The notes: generated by a model not told the origin, from the letters alone. Positions 33,410-45,159 are shown, counted from the stretch's first letter. The stretch: DNA of 64,000 nt from Typhlomys cinereus (GCA_023101885.1 JALPQD010000926.1:1-64000); one strand, 5' to 3'. Translations and numbers: made by a program.

Positions 33410-33880
33410 TGCTGGCCACCAGTCACTTACTCTGAGATCTAAAGAGAAGGAGATGTAGACCAAGGAGTCAATGCTGGAAAAGTTGAGAACTGGGCCAGAG
33501 AACTGACTGCAGGCTGTCTGCAAAGGTCTGAGGCTAAAGTGAACAGAAGGCAGATTAATCAGAACCTAGACAGACAGAGTTTTGATGATAATCATCTGTC
33601 TCTTGAGGTTGATCCCTCAGATCCTGATCCTCTGAGGCCTATCTCATGTTGACAATTAACTCCAAGGGTATATTTGCACATAAAAGTATTTTAGAGGGAT
33701 TAATGTTTCTTCTAGTTTATTGTGTCTAAATTGTCTTTGCCTTGGGGGACATCCTTGGTGACTTGCAGATAGGAAGACGAATAAAGCATGTATCATCATG
33801 TTCAAGGGGTCTGTCATAGAATGTGACATGGGCAGTCTCATGTCCAGATAGTAAAACTTTGTTAAAATATTTCTTGATTA
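33410..33880. other. OR-module downstream homology block (copy 3)
   Basis: Shares CAGAAGGCAGATTAATCAGA with copy 2 (there with GGCGGAATAAGCAGAACC), GATCCTCTGAGGCCTATCTC and a GACAATTAACTCCAAGG form with copies 1 and 4, and TTTTAGAGGGATTAATGTTT plus TTATTGTGTCTAAATTGTCT with copy 2. It lies 8 kb past the end of OR-C because L1 sequence separates them. Confidence 0.75.
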
Positions 33881-34591
33881 CATGTGACTAAGTTTTCTTT
33901 AAATAGAAACGTGTAACTTCAGCTGTCTATTTGGAAGTTCTTTGCAGGTGTCTAAGTACTTAACATTATGCCCATAGATTACAGAAGTTCTCAGCACTCT
34001 ACCAAAAAGTATCCTCATGCAATGGAAGAAGTGCAATGCAGAGAGCACAGCTGGCCTAAGTGCAGAGTCTCAACTCTAAATGGGTCATAAAATTATCCCA
34101 TCTCAAGGCTCAGAGAACATTGTGGAGGAGGGGTGGTAAGAATGTAAGAGATGGGGAGTGGTACTGCCTGAGAATATTCTCTGGTCATGACTGGGCTGTC
34201 GCACCTAAGAACTCAATGAAGCAATGCCCACTTCCACAAGACCCACACAATAGTTGGCTGCCAACATTGCACCATTGAGAAGGGAAGATCTCAAGAAATA
34301 ATAGACCACCCTGAGGGACTGTTGAAGGTTAATGTCAGACATGAGAAGGAAAGTTTCTCTACTCAACAATTTACCTACTGATTCAAGCCCCAACAGTTGG
34401 GCAATTACCAGTGTAGACATCTCAGATGAAACATAGTGGATCACACATGCAAAAAAAGTGCATATGTAGGAGGAAGACTGACTTGAAAGAAGAATGTCTG
34501 AAGCGGGACAGGAGGAAAGGCAGGGATATGTAGAAGGGGTGAAAACACATAGATTCATTGTGTTTATGTGTGAAAGTGACAAAGAATTAAA

Positions 34592-35075
34592 AAAGTTCTT
34601 TTTTTCTCCCACATTTTATTTTTTTCCAAATCATACAAGCTTGATAGGTATCGCCATCCTGCCCTCTCCCTCCCTCCACCTCTCCACAGTCCCCACTTAC
34701 ACTCTCTCCCCTTTTCCCCTTCCTTTCACCCCCTCCCTCCCTCCTCTTCTCCGGTGCCTTTCCCTTCCCCCTCTTATCCCCTGGAGCATCCTTTTGTGTG
34801 AATGCCAAACCTTCCTTTGAGTCCTCCATCCTAGTGAGGTGTACGACTCAGTGGCATAGCCAGGAGCCCTTTCTTGGGCTCTGCTTTAGTATGCGAACTC
34901 TATTATGACTGTTAATTCCTTGCCTCTAAGGATCCTACTACCAGTGATCCATGCTAGACTTTGGGGGGTTGTTGACATGTCGCCATTATGCAGGTCATGC
35001 AAAGTCCGATTATGTGGAATATCTTGCGTATTGTTGGTCCGCCCCATCTTTAGGGTCTTACAATCATGGAGAAGG
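34592..35075 (-). mobile_element. 5'-truncated L1 3' end
   Basis: Reverse poly(A) TTTTTTTCTCCCACATTTTA, ATCATACAAGCTTGATAGG, CT-rich tract (34655-34780) and the 3' UTR sequence shared with 4640-4870. It ends near the CTTACAATCATGG stretch. No coding sequence. Confidence 0.85.
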
Positions 35076-35859
35076 TAAAGGTGCTTAGGTTAGATTATGA
35101 ATTCTTTCTTGGCCACCATGGGCATTCTAACCAGGGCACTGTGGTTAAAAGCTCTCCATAAAGAAAGAATGGTCATGAAGTCTACTCGTAGCACAATTCG
35201 TTCACATTTGGATGATATTTGTCACTCATTCTGTGCTCTTTCTAGATCCTTAAAATGTAACAGATTTCATTCACAGATGATCATTGTGCTCCCATGGGCT
35301 TTAGGCCTAGGCCAACCTGGTTATGAAGAGAAAAGGAGTGTGGCCTCCTGCTGGAGTGTTGGTTATTTCCACTTCAGGCAAAATTAATGGAAAAATATTG
35401 CAAGTTTTAAAGAGGTTCCTTGAAGGATGTTAAAAAGAAAGATTCGATGAAGTGTGTAATCCAGAAAGAAGTCATTACTTTAACAACAAAATAGTTTATT
35501 GATCTGTATTATCTTTACAGACTGCTGGATTTATCAATTTCTTTAAAATATGGACTTCCCGCATGTTCACAATTACTATTTACTTTTTATATGCTCACAA
35601 ATCCTTTGCTTGATTAAAATATTAATATCAGAAAGCCTCACCCCTAATAATCCTCAACCCCTACTGCCACATGCAGAACCTCACAGGGTACCCACCTGTG
35701 TCTCAGGCCAGACACAGCACTTATTCTAGCTCTTAGCAACTCAACTCCTGTTGCTGCAAGAAAGACCCATGTGGAGTGCTCACCATTTCTTCAGGCCTGA
35801 GGCCACAGAGGTTACTTCAGCTACCCAGCTGAGTGGTCCCACAACTGAACTTCAAGCCC

Positions 35860-37217
35860 AAACTAGTCAGAACACACACAAACTCATCAAAGTTAAATGA
35901 AAAACTATCAAGCGATGAATGGGTCACTGAAGAAATCAAGATGGAAACATAAAACTTTAAACTGACTAAGGGAACAATCTGTCAAAGGGACATGCCAATT
36001 CTATACGTATATGAGGCAAATGGAGTGTGCCCACTTCCACAAAACAAATCCTATTATATGTAAAGTCTTGAAATAACCACAGCACAGTAATAGTGAGTGA
36101 CTTCAATATACTACTCTCACCAATTGACCGATCATCTGGGCTAAAGTAGACAAAAAAACTTTTGAATTAAATAACATCATAGATTGAATGGATAAACTGA
36201 CATTTACAAAATAACACTACAAAATATATATTCTCATCAGCTCATGGAACTTTCTCTAAAGTAAATTTTGAGACACAAAGAAAATCTCAATAAATACAGG
36301 AAGATTGAAATAACTTCTTGTATTCTATTTGACCACAATGGAACACAAATAGAAATCATCAGGAAAGGAATCTATAAAATATACACAAACTCATTGAGAT
36401 TAAATAACATACTATTACAGGGATCACTGAAAAAAATCAAGGAAGGAAATATAAATAATCCCTGGAATTGAGTAAAAACGAAAACTTAACATACAAAACC
36501 CTATGAGATATGGTAAAAGTATTCCCAAGAGAGTTTGTAGCTCTCAGTGCCTTATTAAAAATCAGATAAGCAAATAATGATAATAGCTCTTAAGGTTTTG
36601 GAAAAACAAGACAAACTAAAACCCCAAACAGTAGATGGGAGAAATAATTAAGACTGAGGCAGAAATTAATGAAATAGAAATAAAAAATACAAAGAATCCA
36701 TGAACCAAATTTCTATGGAAAGAATTAAAGAGAGAGATAACACAAGTTAATAAATTTAGAGGTGAAAAGGAGATATCACAACCAATATCAGTTAGCTTCA
36801 GAATTGTAAGGGTACACTTTACAAACATATTCCATTAAGTTGGAAAACATAAAAGAAATGGGTGAAATTTTAAATGCATACAGTCTACTGAAATTAAAAA
36901 AAGAAGATATAACTTAAACCAATTTATAAGAATAAGTGAGATTGAAGCAATAATAACAACAAAAATCTCCTGACTTGACAAATTTAGGTCCAGATGGATT
37001 TAGTGAAGAATTCTTCCAGTGTTTTAAGAGGAACTAAAATCAGTGCTTCTCAAATCATTCTGTAAGTTAGAAAAGGAAGAAATAGTGATTTCAAGTTGTA
37101 GGCTACAGAGCCACAGTAATGGAAGCAATATGATACTAACATGAAACATATATGCATGCATAGCAATGAAGTAAAGTAGAAGGCTAAGACACAAACACAC
37201 ACAACTACACTACCTGA
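35860..37217 (+). mobile_element. Old L1 ORF2 fragment (endonuclease to start of RT)
   Basis: Sense-strand ORF2 with many stops: CAGCTCATGGAACTTTCTC, TTGACCACAATGGAACACAA, GAGATTGAAGCAATAATAAC and GGTCCAGATGGATTTAGTG (encoding a GPDGF-like motif). The first 120 bp repeat a later part of ORF2 (compare 36385-36470), so the copy is internally rearranged. Confidence 0.75.
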
Positions 37218-37221
37218 TTTT

Positions 37222-37253
37222 AAAAATTTTTTTATTATGTATTCAATTGTGCA

Positions 37254-37292
<39 letters not shown>

Positions 37293-37508
37293 AGAACCAC
37301 GGACGCATTCGGGAACCACCATGGACGCCTCCACCTCCTCCTTGTTTACTTTGCTCTGGGATTCACGGGCTCCACCCTACCAGGACCAGAAACGCAGGCC
37401 GCCCCCGCTTCCGCCTGGCGTCTATACATGGGATCTGGGATCCGAACTCAGGACCTTCTGCCTGCAAGGCGGAGGCTTAACCCCTGAGCCACCTCTCCAG
37501 CCCCTATA
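37222..37508 (-). repeat. Young Dip-like SINE
   Basis: Antisense copy with (TG)n at 37257-37288. Flanked by TACCTGATTTT at about 37211-37221 and 37509-37519 (11-bp target duplication). It splits the old L1 fragment, which resumes at 37510. Confidence 0.9.
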
Positions 37509-37509
37509 G

Positions 37510-37660
37510 TACCTGATTTTTGAAAAAGATGCCAAGAGTACAAACTGGAGCATCCTCAACAAATGGGGCTGGAGTACTGATATCTACATGTACTGTACCC
37601 TTATCCCTTATCCTTTTCAAAAGCAAACTCCAAATAGTTTAAGATTCTTAAGAAAATCAG
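37510..37660 (+). mobile_element. Continuation of old L1 ORF2 beyond the SINE
   Basis: AAAAGATGCCAAGAGTACA, TCAACAAATGGGGCTGGAG and CTTATCCTTTTCAAAAGC follow the usual order of the L1 ORF2 C-terminal third. Inactive. Confidence 0.6.
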
Positions 37661-37804
37661 AAAATTTTGGTACTTGAAAGCCATTGTGCTCTGGCTTTAA
37701 TTTGCATCTGTTTGGAAGATTTCTCATTCATTCAGCTTTGTGTGTATTATGCTCAACTGTTGAGATGTATTTGGAAAACATTTGTCGGTTTTGGTTTCCT
37801 TCGA

Positions 37805-37908
37805 GAACCAATGTGCTCCTATAGGCTAGTAATCTTTATTTGCTTGGTGACTTTGTGAACCAATGTGCTCCTATAGGCTAGTAATCTTTATTTGCTTGGT
37901 GACTTTGT
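37805..37908. repeat. Perfect 52-bp tandem duplication
   Basis: 37805-37856 is repeated without a mismatch at 37857-37908 (starts GAACCAATGTGCTCC, ends GGTGACTTTGT). Perfect identity means it is recent. Confidence 0.93.
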
Positions 37909-38429
37909 CAGACCTGGTGATATAGCATGTAGAGCGTCTCCTAACATCTGAGAGCTTTAATACTGGCTCTGAGTGATTGTCTTATTTTAGTTTGCACATT
38001 GCATGAAGGTATTATTCTATTTAGTTTATAAAGCCATCAGGGGACTATTTTTTTAATTTAAATTACTTAAAATTGCAATTTTTTTGTTGTTTTTTACCTG
38101 CCTTACTCTACCTCATTTCTCTCCTCCAAATGAAAGACTTTTTCCTGAAAAACTTTCCTCCTACCCCAAGTTCCTTTTTATGTATGAGGACACACTTTCC
38201 CAGTATTTTTACATCCTATATTGCCCCATTTAAATTTTTTGTTAGTATATTTATTGACAAATAATAATCACATTTCATAGGATGCAGTGTGATTTTCTCG
38301 TGAATATGTACATTCTTTGTTGAATAACTTAAGCTACTGAACTTAAGATTTTTCATGAGAATATTCAGAATCCTCTTTGATAAGTGCTTTGAATATATAA
38401 CGTTGTTAACTGTGATTATTCTCTTACCA

Positions 38430-38745
38430 GTTAGATGCAAATGTCAACTTGACAGTCGATAACTGAGCCCTTAAGCATACCTATAAAGAATTCATCAAGG
38501 AAATCCATGAGCAGTCCTATGGGATCTTATCTAATCGATGTGGAAAGACTGTGTCCATACTTGGTAGGGCTACTTCCTGTGCAGGAAGAGAAGATGGCAT
38601 GAACTGGCTGAAAGTTGGCAGACTAGCAGATCCCAGTTCTTCACGTGGGGTAATGCAGCCAATTCCCTTGGCTCCTGATGCTGGTGTGAACTCTCCTGCT
38701 AACCTGAAACTGTGAGCATGATAAATGCTTTATTCTTCCTGGGCC
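38430..38745 (+). mobile_element. LTR-like element (MaLR-type candidate)
   Basis: Begins near TTAGATGCAAATGTCAACTT, the form in which the elements at 7699 and 13193 begin on their own sense strand (GTTAAACACAGGTGTCAACT). It ends with CTGTGAGCATGATAAATGC, like an LTR polyadenylation region. Body diverged; boundaries approximate. Confidence 0.5.
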
Positions 38746-39019
38746 TTGAATTTATTCAGTGTCACGAACATGAAACTGATGCATCCTTTGTGCCCCAGAG
38801 CATAACTATTCTTTCCTCTCTGGCTGAAGCTTGTGTGTTCTGTTTCCTTTCTTCTTTCCCTGCACTTTCCCTCCTAGGCCTCACAGGGCCACTGTCTGCT
38901 CACAGGCCTGTGATCTCAGACTTTCTAAGCTCCATCTCTGGGTTAAGTCATGGGGATGCCTGGCTCCATTCCATTTTCTATCAGGGTCTCCAGTTCCAAC
39001 ATGTGGGTGCTAGTAGCAG

Positions 39020-39650
39020 ATTTGGTTCTCTTGTGGCTGGATAGTGTCCCGCTGTAGGTATTTCTACCATGTTTCTTGTCCATTCATCCATGGATGGAGC
39101 ACCTTGTTTGATTCTGCAGCTTAGTCACTGAGAACACACAAACCTGTAAGTGCAGATATTTTCTATGTGCTGATTTCATTTCTTTTTGGCAAACACACAG
39201 TAGTGGGATTGCTGCATTATATAGTTCTTCCATTTTCAAAACGCCATGTGGTTTTCCACAATGGATATGATAGTTCACATTCCCTCAACAATGCATAAGT
39301 GAGTGCCGCTGTGTGACTTTGAAAGGCATGTGTTGTTTCTGGCCCATTTCTTTGTCCCTTTATGTCCCCACCTTTGTCACAATGCACTCTGCTTGATGCT
39401 CAGCCTCATCACAGGCCCAAAGCTTTGTGGCTAGTGGCCATGAACTGAGACTGTTGCAGCTATGAATTTCAAAATCAATCTTTCCTCATGAATGCTGTTT
39501 TCTCAAGGCAAGTTTTCATGTGAATGGGCATCCGACAGATCCCCTTTGACCGCATCTTTGCCAGCATTGTCATTTTTTGTCTGTTTTAGCATACTCATTA
39601 TCATTGGGTAGAGATGATATCTCATTGTAATTTTGGGTTATATTTCACAG
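39020..39650 (-). mobile_element. Ancient L1 3' fragment
   Basis: The sequence follows the reverse eutherian L1 ORF2 end: CATTCATCCATGGATGGA, CAGTAGTGGGATTGCTGCAT, ATGTGGTTTTCCACAATGG, CACATTCCCTCAACAATG. It is heavily decayed. Confidence 0.7.
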
Positions 39651-39689
39651 CCAGAAGTATCACACCACTTGATTCCAACATATACTTCA

Positions 39690-40480
39690 TGGCTCTATGA
39701 ACAAGATCTTCACACAAGACAGACACCGTGATAATGAAACACAATAAAGAACCTGATAAAGCTCCATCGCTGGCACGCAGGTGACTTTGGTGGAGGAGCA
39801 AACACCCATTTATTGGAAATTGCATGCTGTAGAGTAAATGGTTCTGATAAAACTCCATGACAACATGTAACAGAATAAAACTTGACTTACATCTTCTTAT
39901 ACAATCCACAAAAATCAGTTCAAGGTGGATTAAATATTGTAAGATGACAAAATCCAAAATAGAAGAAAATAGAAAAAACACTTTGACATTTGTCTGGGCA
40001 AGGATATTTGTATGAGGATGTAAAGTGAATTTAGGTTGAGGAAAGGAACCAGAAGGAGGAGTTTCAAGGGTGACGAAAATTACTAGTGGACAAATATGAC
40101 CAGAGCACACTAGATACAAACACGAGCAGGTCCACAGGAAGACCATTATCTTTCACGAAGGATGCTGGCTGATTACAGCCAAAAAGAACAAGAAAGAATG
40201 ACAGAAATGAGAGTTTATGCTGAAAGGCAAGGAAAGAAAAGTAGAGAAGTATTTGTTAAAGATAACATTCAGCACAGTGAATGCACTACTGATATGGTAG
40301 AAAGTATCTGAATATATGATGGATGTACAAGGAATTCTCAAAATGTACAGCAAAATTTAAATTCATTGTCAAAATCAAGTGACTTGTTTTAAAACTGATT
40401 AGATAGGCAATGCCAAAAATTGAAATGGTTGACAAGAATGTGAAAAATGCTCATGCTTTTTAAAAAGTAAGACTGACCCC
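39690..40480 (+). mobile_element. Old L1 ORF2 C-terminal fragment
   Basis: Contains AAAATCAGTTCAAGGTGGAT and TTTGTCTGGGCAAGGATATT, hallmarks of the L1 ORF2 C-terminal third, in sense orientation with stops and indels. Confidence 0.65.
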
Positions 40481-40569
40481 ACTCACTACTGTGCCCTACT
40501 TCAATCCTTCCCTCTGCCTTTAAGCCTCTTCTTATATTAAGACCTTCTTTTAAACAGCCTTTTATCTTT

Positions 40570-41280
40570 GATCAGGGAATAACCTCAACACCCAGTCAGG
40601 ATGCAGCCAAGCAGGGCAGGAACTGCAAAACTGAAAACAATGACCAACCATAGTTCAGAACACCAAAGACCTACATTGTTCACCAGAACCAGACCAGCCA
40701 AATCGCTCCTCATCCTAAAGTTTAGGGAGTCTTGTGAAAGGGAGTAGCAAGACTGTAAGAGCCTAAAGATGGGGAGAGCCACTGATGGACAAGATATTCT
40801 GCCTAAGTCTGGGTTGTGGCAGCCCAAGACTTAAGTCTGAGCTGCATAATGCCTGACATGTCAACAAGCTCCTATAGACTAGTGCAGATCTCAAGGGAGA
40901 TGGCCTTAGGCTTAGAGGCAAGGGGTTAAACAGATATAACAGAGTTCCCATATTAGTGGGTGGCCCAAGAAGGGGCCCTAAGGTATGTCACAGAGTCCTG
41001 AACCCTCACTAGTGTAAATGACTCAGAGGGAAATTCAGGGCCATGTAAACAGATGTTCTGGAGGATGGGAGGGAGCAGGCAGGAGACACCAAGAGAGGAG
41101 CGGAAGAGAGGAAAGGGGGGAGAAAGAGATGGATGGAGGAAACAGGAAGGGAAAGGGAGGAAGGAGAAGGAAGGGAGGGAAGAGAGAGGGAAAGAGGGAG
41201 AGGGAGGAGAACAGGGAAGGAGGAGGAGGGGGCGAAGGTAACTATCCATTGAGCTTGTACAACTAGGTAAATTAAATAAA
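40570..41280 (+). mobile_element. L1 3' UTR with polypurine tract and A-rich end
   Basis: Plus-strand counterpart of the 4459-5020 element: AGACTGTAAGAGCCTAAAGATGG, GTCTGGGTTGTGGCAGCC, then a 150-bp polypurine run (about 41075-41232), TTGAGCTTGTACAACTAGG and TAAATTAAATAAATTAA. The frames of 62-98 codons across the purine run are low-complexity artefacts. Confidence 0.85.
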
Positions 41281-41282
41281 TT

Positions 41283-41400
41283 AAGATAGGTCCTCTCTGT
41301 AACCTAGGCTGCTTGGACGGTCATGGCGATCCTTTTGCTTCAGTCTTCTAAGTTATGGGATTACAGGGGTGTGTAACCATGCCTCACTCAGTGTTACTTT
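41283..41400 (-). repeat. B1 SINE (antisense)
   Basis: CTGTAACCTAGGCTGCTTGG, GTTATGGGATTACAGGGGTG and TAACCATGCCTCACTC follow the reverse 7SL-derived B1 body. Diverged. Confidence 0.75.
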
Positions 41401-41916
41401 TTATATTTTTATTTTATTCAGGCACATATGTATTACACACATCCACATTCAACGTAAATAAATAAATGTAAAGAAAAGCAACAAAAATTACAGTATTTAG
41501 GTTTTGTCCTCACATCTGCACGAGGGAAGGCTTTGCCCTGCCCTATCATGAATGTCCTTTAGTTCTGTGCTCCATGCCAGGTGCTTCTTAGGCACATAGA
41601 GTGGCATGTCCACTATCAACACACAAAATCAGAGAGCCATTTCTAATCTGCAAAAATGTAGGATGAAATAGAAAAATCAAGCAAAGACCACAAACGTATC
41701 TATAAGATAAGACAGAAAGCACTGAGACTTCAGAAGAATTTTCTCATAAAATTATACTCACCAGTATAACAGTATAACAGAACGGTTAATCTTGAGAGAT
41801 GGGACTCTGTCCTGGAATCCATTGTGCATGGAAAAGCAGACTTGCCAAGCACAAAAAGATTTGGGCCCTTGGCTATTCTAGGACATGAGGAGAGATTATG
41901 TGGATTGAAAACACTC

Positions 41917-42846
41917 TCACCCACCCCGGGACTGTAATAGGACCCTTCTCCACGCAGCCTTCACATCTTTGTTCCTCAGCGTGTAGATGAGAGGATTGAG
42001 CAGCGGGGTGATGACACAGTAGAATAAGGACATGAACTTGGCCTGAGTGCTGTTGGCTGGAGGCTGCAGATACATGTAGATGCATGGGCCGTAAAACAGG
42101 GTGACGACCAGCAAGTGGGAGCTGCAGGTGTTGAAGGCCTTGTGCCTCCCCTCAGCTGACGGTAACTTCAGCACAGCCCTAGCAATGAAGATGTAGGAGA
42201 TGAGCACGATCAGCAGAGGCACTACTGAAAACAGAATCCCTCCCATAGCCAGGGACAGGTCACTAGCAGTGGTGTCTCCACAGGCCAGCTTGCTTAGAGC
42301 AGGCATTTCACAGAAGAAGTGGTCCAGTGTGTTTTTCCCACAAAAGGGTAACTGGAGGATGAGTGTGGCTTGGAGCAGAGAATTGGTCAGGCCACTGGCC
42401 CAGCATGTAGCTGCCAGCCACACACATGCCCAGGCATGCATGATGAGAGCATAGCGGAGAGGCCTACAGATGGCCACATAGCGGTCAAAGGCCATCACCG
42501 CCAGCAGGGCACATTCGGTGCAGCCGGTCCAGCTGAAAATATAGACCTGCGCGATGCAGCCCCAGGCAGAGATTGTCTTCTCGGGATTCAAGAGGTTGTC
42601 CAGCAGCTGTGGTACAGTAGTGCAGGTGACAGCGAGGTCCAGCAGGGAGAGGTTGTCCAGGAAGAAGTACATGGGCGTCTGCAGTCTGGGCTCCAGCAGG
42701 GAGAGGAGGATGATGGAGCTGTTCCCCATCAAGGTGAAGATGGAGGAGACCAGGACCACTCCAAAGAGGGGGATCTCCAGCCACGGGTGATCTGAGAAGC
42801 CCACCAGGACAAATGCACTTGGGAAACTCACATTTTGTTCTTTCAT
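41917..42846 (-). CDS. Olfactory receptor, class II, family-2-like (OR-C), mosaic
   Basis: Odorant receptor of 309 residues with NVS glycosylation site at residue 5, PMYFFLDNLSLLDLA, WGCIAQVYIFSWTGCTECALL, MAFDRYVAICRPLRY (Val of the paralogues replaced by Phe), LPFCGKNTLDHFFCEMPALS, KAFNTCSSHLLVVTLFYG and PLLNPLIYTLRNKDVKAAWR. Start set at 42846 by alignment to OR-A; the ATG at 42852 (CCATGG) is a close alternative. Acceptor TCTTTCTCTTTCCAG ends at 42868. TM1-TM2 is nearly identical to OR-A while TM3-TM5 follows OR-B, suggesting gene conversion near 42600. Intact. Confidence 0.95.
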   Translation of the reverse strand: MKEQNVSFPSAFVLVGFSDHPWLEIPLFGVVLVSSIFTLMGNSSIILLSLLEPRLQTPMYFFLDNLSLLDLAVTCTTVPQLLDNLLNPEKTISAWGCIAQVYIFSWTGCTECALLAVMAFDRYVAICRPLRYALIMHAWACVWLAATCWASGLTNSLLQATLILQLPFCGKNTLDHFFCEMPALSKLACGDTTASDLSLAMGGILFSVVPLLIVLISYIFIARAVLKLPSAEGRHKAFNTCSSHLLVVTLFYGPCIYMYLQPPANSTQAKFMSLFYCVITPLLNPLIYTLRNKDVKAAWRRVLLQSRGG

Positions 42847-42865
42847 GACCATGGATGTTACCTGT

Positions 42866-42885
42866 GCCTGGAAAGAGAAAGATGC
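42866..42885 (-). promoter_or_regulatory. Splice acceptor of OR-C coding exon
   Basis: Minus-strand CATCTTTCTCTTTCCAG then GCACAGGTAACATCCATGG. The AG is at 42869-42868. Confidence 0.65.
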
Positions 42886-43639
42886 TCTTTCAATTGATTT
42901 TTTAATTCTTTCAGATATGAACACAATAAATTTGTTATTTTTACCTCCTATAACCCAATTCTATCTCCTGTCCTTTTCCCACACTAAACCTTTTTCCTAA
43001 CTAGTCTCCTTCCTATTTTTATATTTTTTTGGGTGTGGCCTGCTGAGCTTCATCTGGGCTGCTTGTACTAACATGTATCTGAGCACTTGCTGGATCACAG
43101 ATGATGTATCCCTGGATGTGCACTACTGGGAAAGGGGAAGAAAGCTACTTCCCTTCCTTTCCAATATGTCATTAATGCTCAACAGTTTCTCAGGGAGATA
43201 TGTAGCCTCTTGAGATATTCTGCCTTCCATAGTGAAATGCCGATAGGCCAAATCTCATGTAGGTGTGGAAGTAGACACTTGTGCAAGGAGTTCATGGATT
43301 CAGTAGCCCGAAAAAGACAAGTTTTGAGTATAACTCCATGGCAACACCCTCAAAACGCCTACAGCATTAGTAAAATATTCTTGTAAGTATTTTGAGTAGT
43401 TATCTAATATCTGGATGATTCCACGTGCTTCCAAGGAATTAACTTTCAAGTAGAGTTAGAGTTTAAATATCCTAAACCTTCTGAACAATCTAAAGAGGCC
43501 TCATAAACTTCATAAACTCAGCCTGGAATGTACTTACATGAATGTTTCACTCTGCTTCTCTTGCTCCCACAGTTTCTCATTAAAAGAAAGTCCCCACAGT
43601 CTTTCATCCTATTCATATTGCTCTCATGTCCTTGTACCT

Positions 43640-44040
43640 TGTGGCACTACCAACTCAGGGAGGCCCTAACCAGGCTCCCGGTACGGACATGCCCTGGACA
43701 AGTCCCAGTAGAGGAACCATACGGGTGGAAGGACGAACAACCAATGGGAAGGAGGGACGAACAACCAATGGGAAGCGGCCATCTAACCTACCCCTGCAAT
43801 GGACACCTAGTAAACAGTCAAATGATTGGTGGCTGTCCCCAAGCAGAGGGATGGCCACACCTGATTGGATCCTGACCACTTCCTGAATCAAGCTGAGTCT
43901 GCAGCCAGCTCCTCCTCTGCCTGCTGCTTCTCACCTGACTCCTGGGGTCAGGGTGATGACCCCGTCGCCTGCTCATCCATTGGCCTCGAGCCCACGAAGC
44001 CCCTGCCGTGTCCCCCTCCCCCCCAGGGATTCGGCAACTA
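43640..44040 (+). mobile_element. Solo LTR with 6-bp target duplication upstream of OR-C
   Basis: A 401-bp GC-rich insert beginning TGTGGCACTACC and ending TTCGGCAACTA, flanked by perfect GTACCT at 43634-43639 and 44041-44046. Six-base duplications are typical of class II (ERVK/IAP-like) integration. It has two CCAAT boxes inside a 24-bp direct repeat (43725-43775) and further ATTGG motifs. The equivalent upstream regions of OR-A and OR-B lack it. The end is CTA rather than CA, so orientation and class are not certain. Confidence 0.7.
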
Positions 44041-44075
44041 GTACCTGGCACATCTCTTTCCAGAATGTATTTTAA

Positions 44076-44398
44076 AGCTTTTAAAAAAATTATTTTATTA
44101 TTTATTCAATTGTGCATGTGTGATGTATGTGTGTGCGTGTGCATGTGTGATGTATGTGCGCATGTGTGTGTGTAGAACCACGGACGAATTCGGGAACCAC
44201 CATGGACGCCTCCACCTCCTCCTTGTTTACTCTGCCCCGGGACTCACAGGCTCCGCCCTACCAGGACCAGAAACGCAGGCCGCCCCCGCTTCCACCCGGC
44301 TCTATACATGGGGTCTAGGATCATGAACTCAGAACCTTCCACCTGGAAGGCAGAGGCTTAACCCCTGAGCCACCCCTGAGCTACCCCTCCAGCCCCTC
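44076..44398 (-). repeat. Young Dip-like SINE upstream of OR-C
   Basis: Antisense copy with a TG/GATG-rich tail, GAACCACGGACGAATTCGGG and head CAGCCCC. Flanks AGAATGTATTTTAA (about 44062) and AGAATGTATTTAA (about 44400) form the target duplication. A 10-bp internal duplication of GAGCCACCCCT/GAGCTACCCCT lies near the head. Confidence 0.9.
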
Positions 44399-44404
44399 GA
44401 GAAT

Positions 44405-44790
44405 GTATTTAAGGAAAAGATAGCTCCCTGTTTTCTTTAAGTTGAGGTAGATTAAGGATGCTGGGGACTGAAAAGGCAAGTTGGAGGTTGAGATGTGTAA
44501 TGCAGATGCTCGGCTCTGTGAACTCCTTCTACTGGTAAGCAATGAAGTGGAATTCATTAATGTATACATGATATTAAACTCATTGTTAATAAAGTTTAAG
44601 TATGTAATCTGGTTGTAATCAATATAGTTACTGTCAACTGTCACCACCATCCACCTCTGGAGCTTTACATATATCCACTTCAAAGTAGATCTAATGAATT
44701 ATCCCTCTGTCCAACCCATCCCCATTCCTTAGCACCAATATTCTACTTGTTTTCTATTAATTTTACCTAGTTTCAAGACCTTAGAAGAAT
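44405..44790 (-). other. Conserved upstream block of OR-C (promoter / 5' exon candidate)
   Basis: Shares AAGTTGGAGGTTGAGATGTG, TAATGCAGATGCTCGGCTC and ACCACCATCCACCTCTGGAG with the OR-B upstream region (25230-25290 and 26585-26610). The solo LTR and the SINE have pushed it to 1.6 kb from the receptor start. Confidence 0.5.
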
Positions 44791-44994
44791 GTATATTTAC
44801 AGTTTTGTCATTAACTTGTTTCATTCACATTTGGTCATCCAGTTTCATCCATGCAGTAGCTTAAGTAAAGCAATCCACCCACCAGCTTTCTCAGCTTGGA
44901 TCATTCAAATATTTGCACTCTTGCAAGTTAGTCTTGGTGGATGACTATCTTACCTTCAGGGAACTCTTATATTATTGTTGTACAAATATGTGCA

Positions 44995-45002
<8 letters not shown>

Positions 45003-45044
<42 letters not shown>

Positions 45045-45150
45045 AGAAGGAACCAATGTATATGCCTGTGTGGGCCTAAGAGTGACATTGGGAATCATCC
45101 TAGATTGCTCTTCCACCTTATTGCTCTGCTCTGATGTTGATTAACTCCCA
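45003..45150 (-). repeat. (TG)n microsatellite plus truncated older Dip-like SINE
   Basis: About 19 TG repeats followed by GTGACATTGGGAATCATCC and CTTATTGCTCTGCTCTGATG, the tail-proximal half of an antisense SINE. Confidence 0.65.
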
Positions 45151-45159
45151 TGCTTGTGT

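Noticed and set aside
40953..41266. Charged frames (82 and 98 codons) on both strands
   Set aside because: Translations of the L1 3' polypurine tract.
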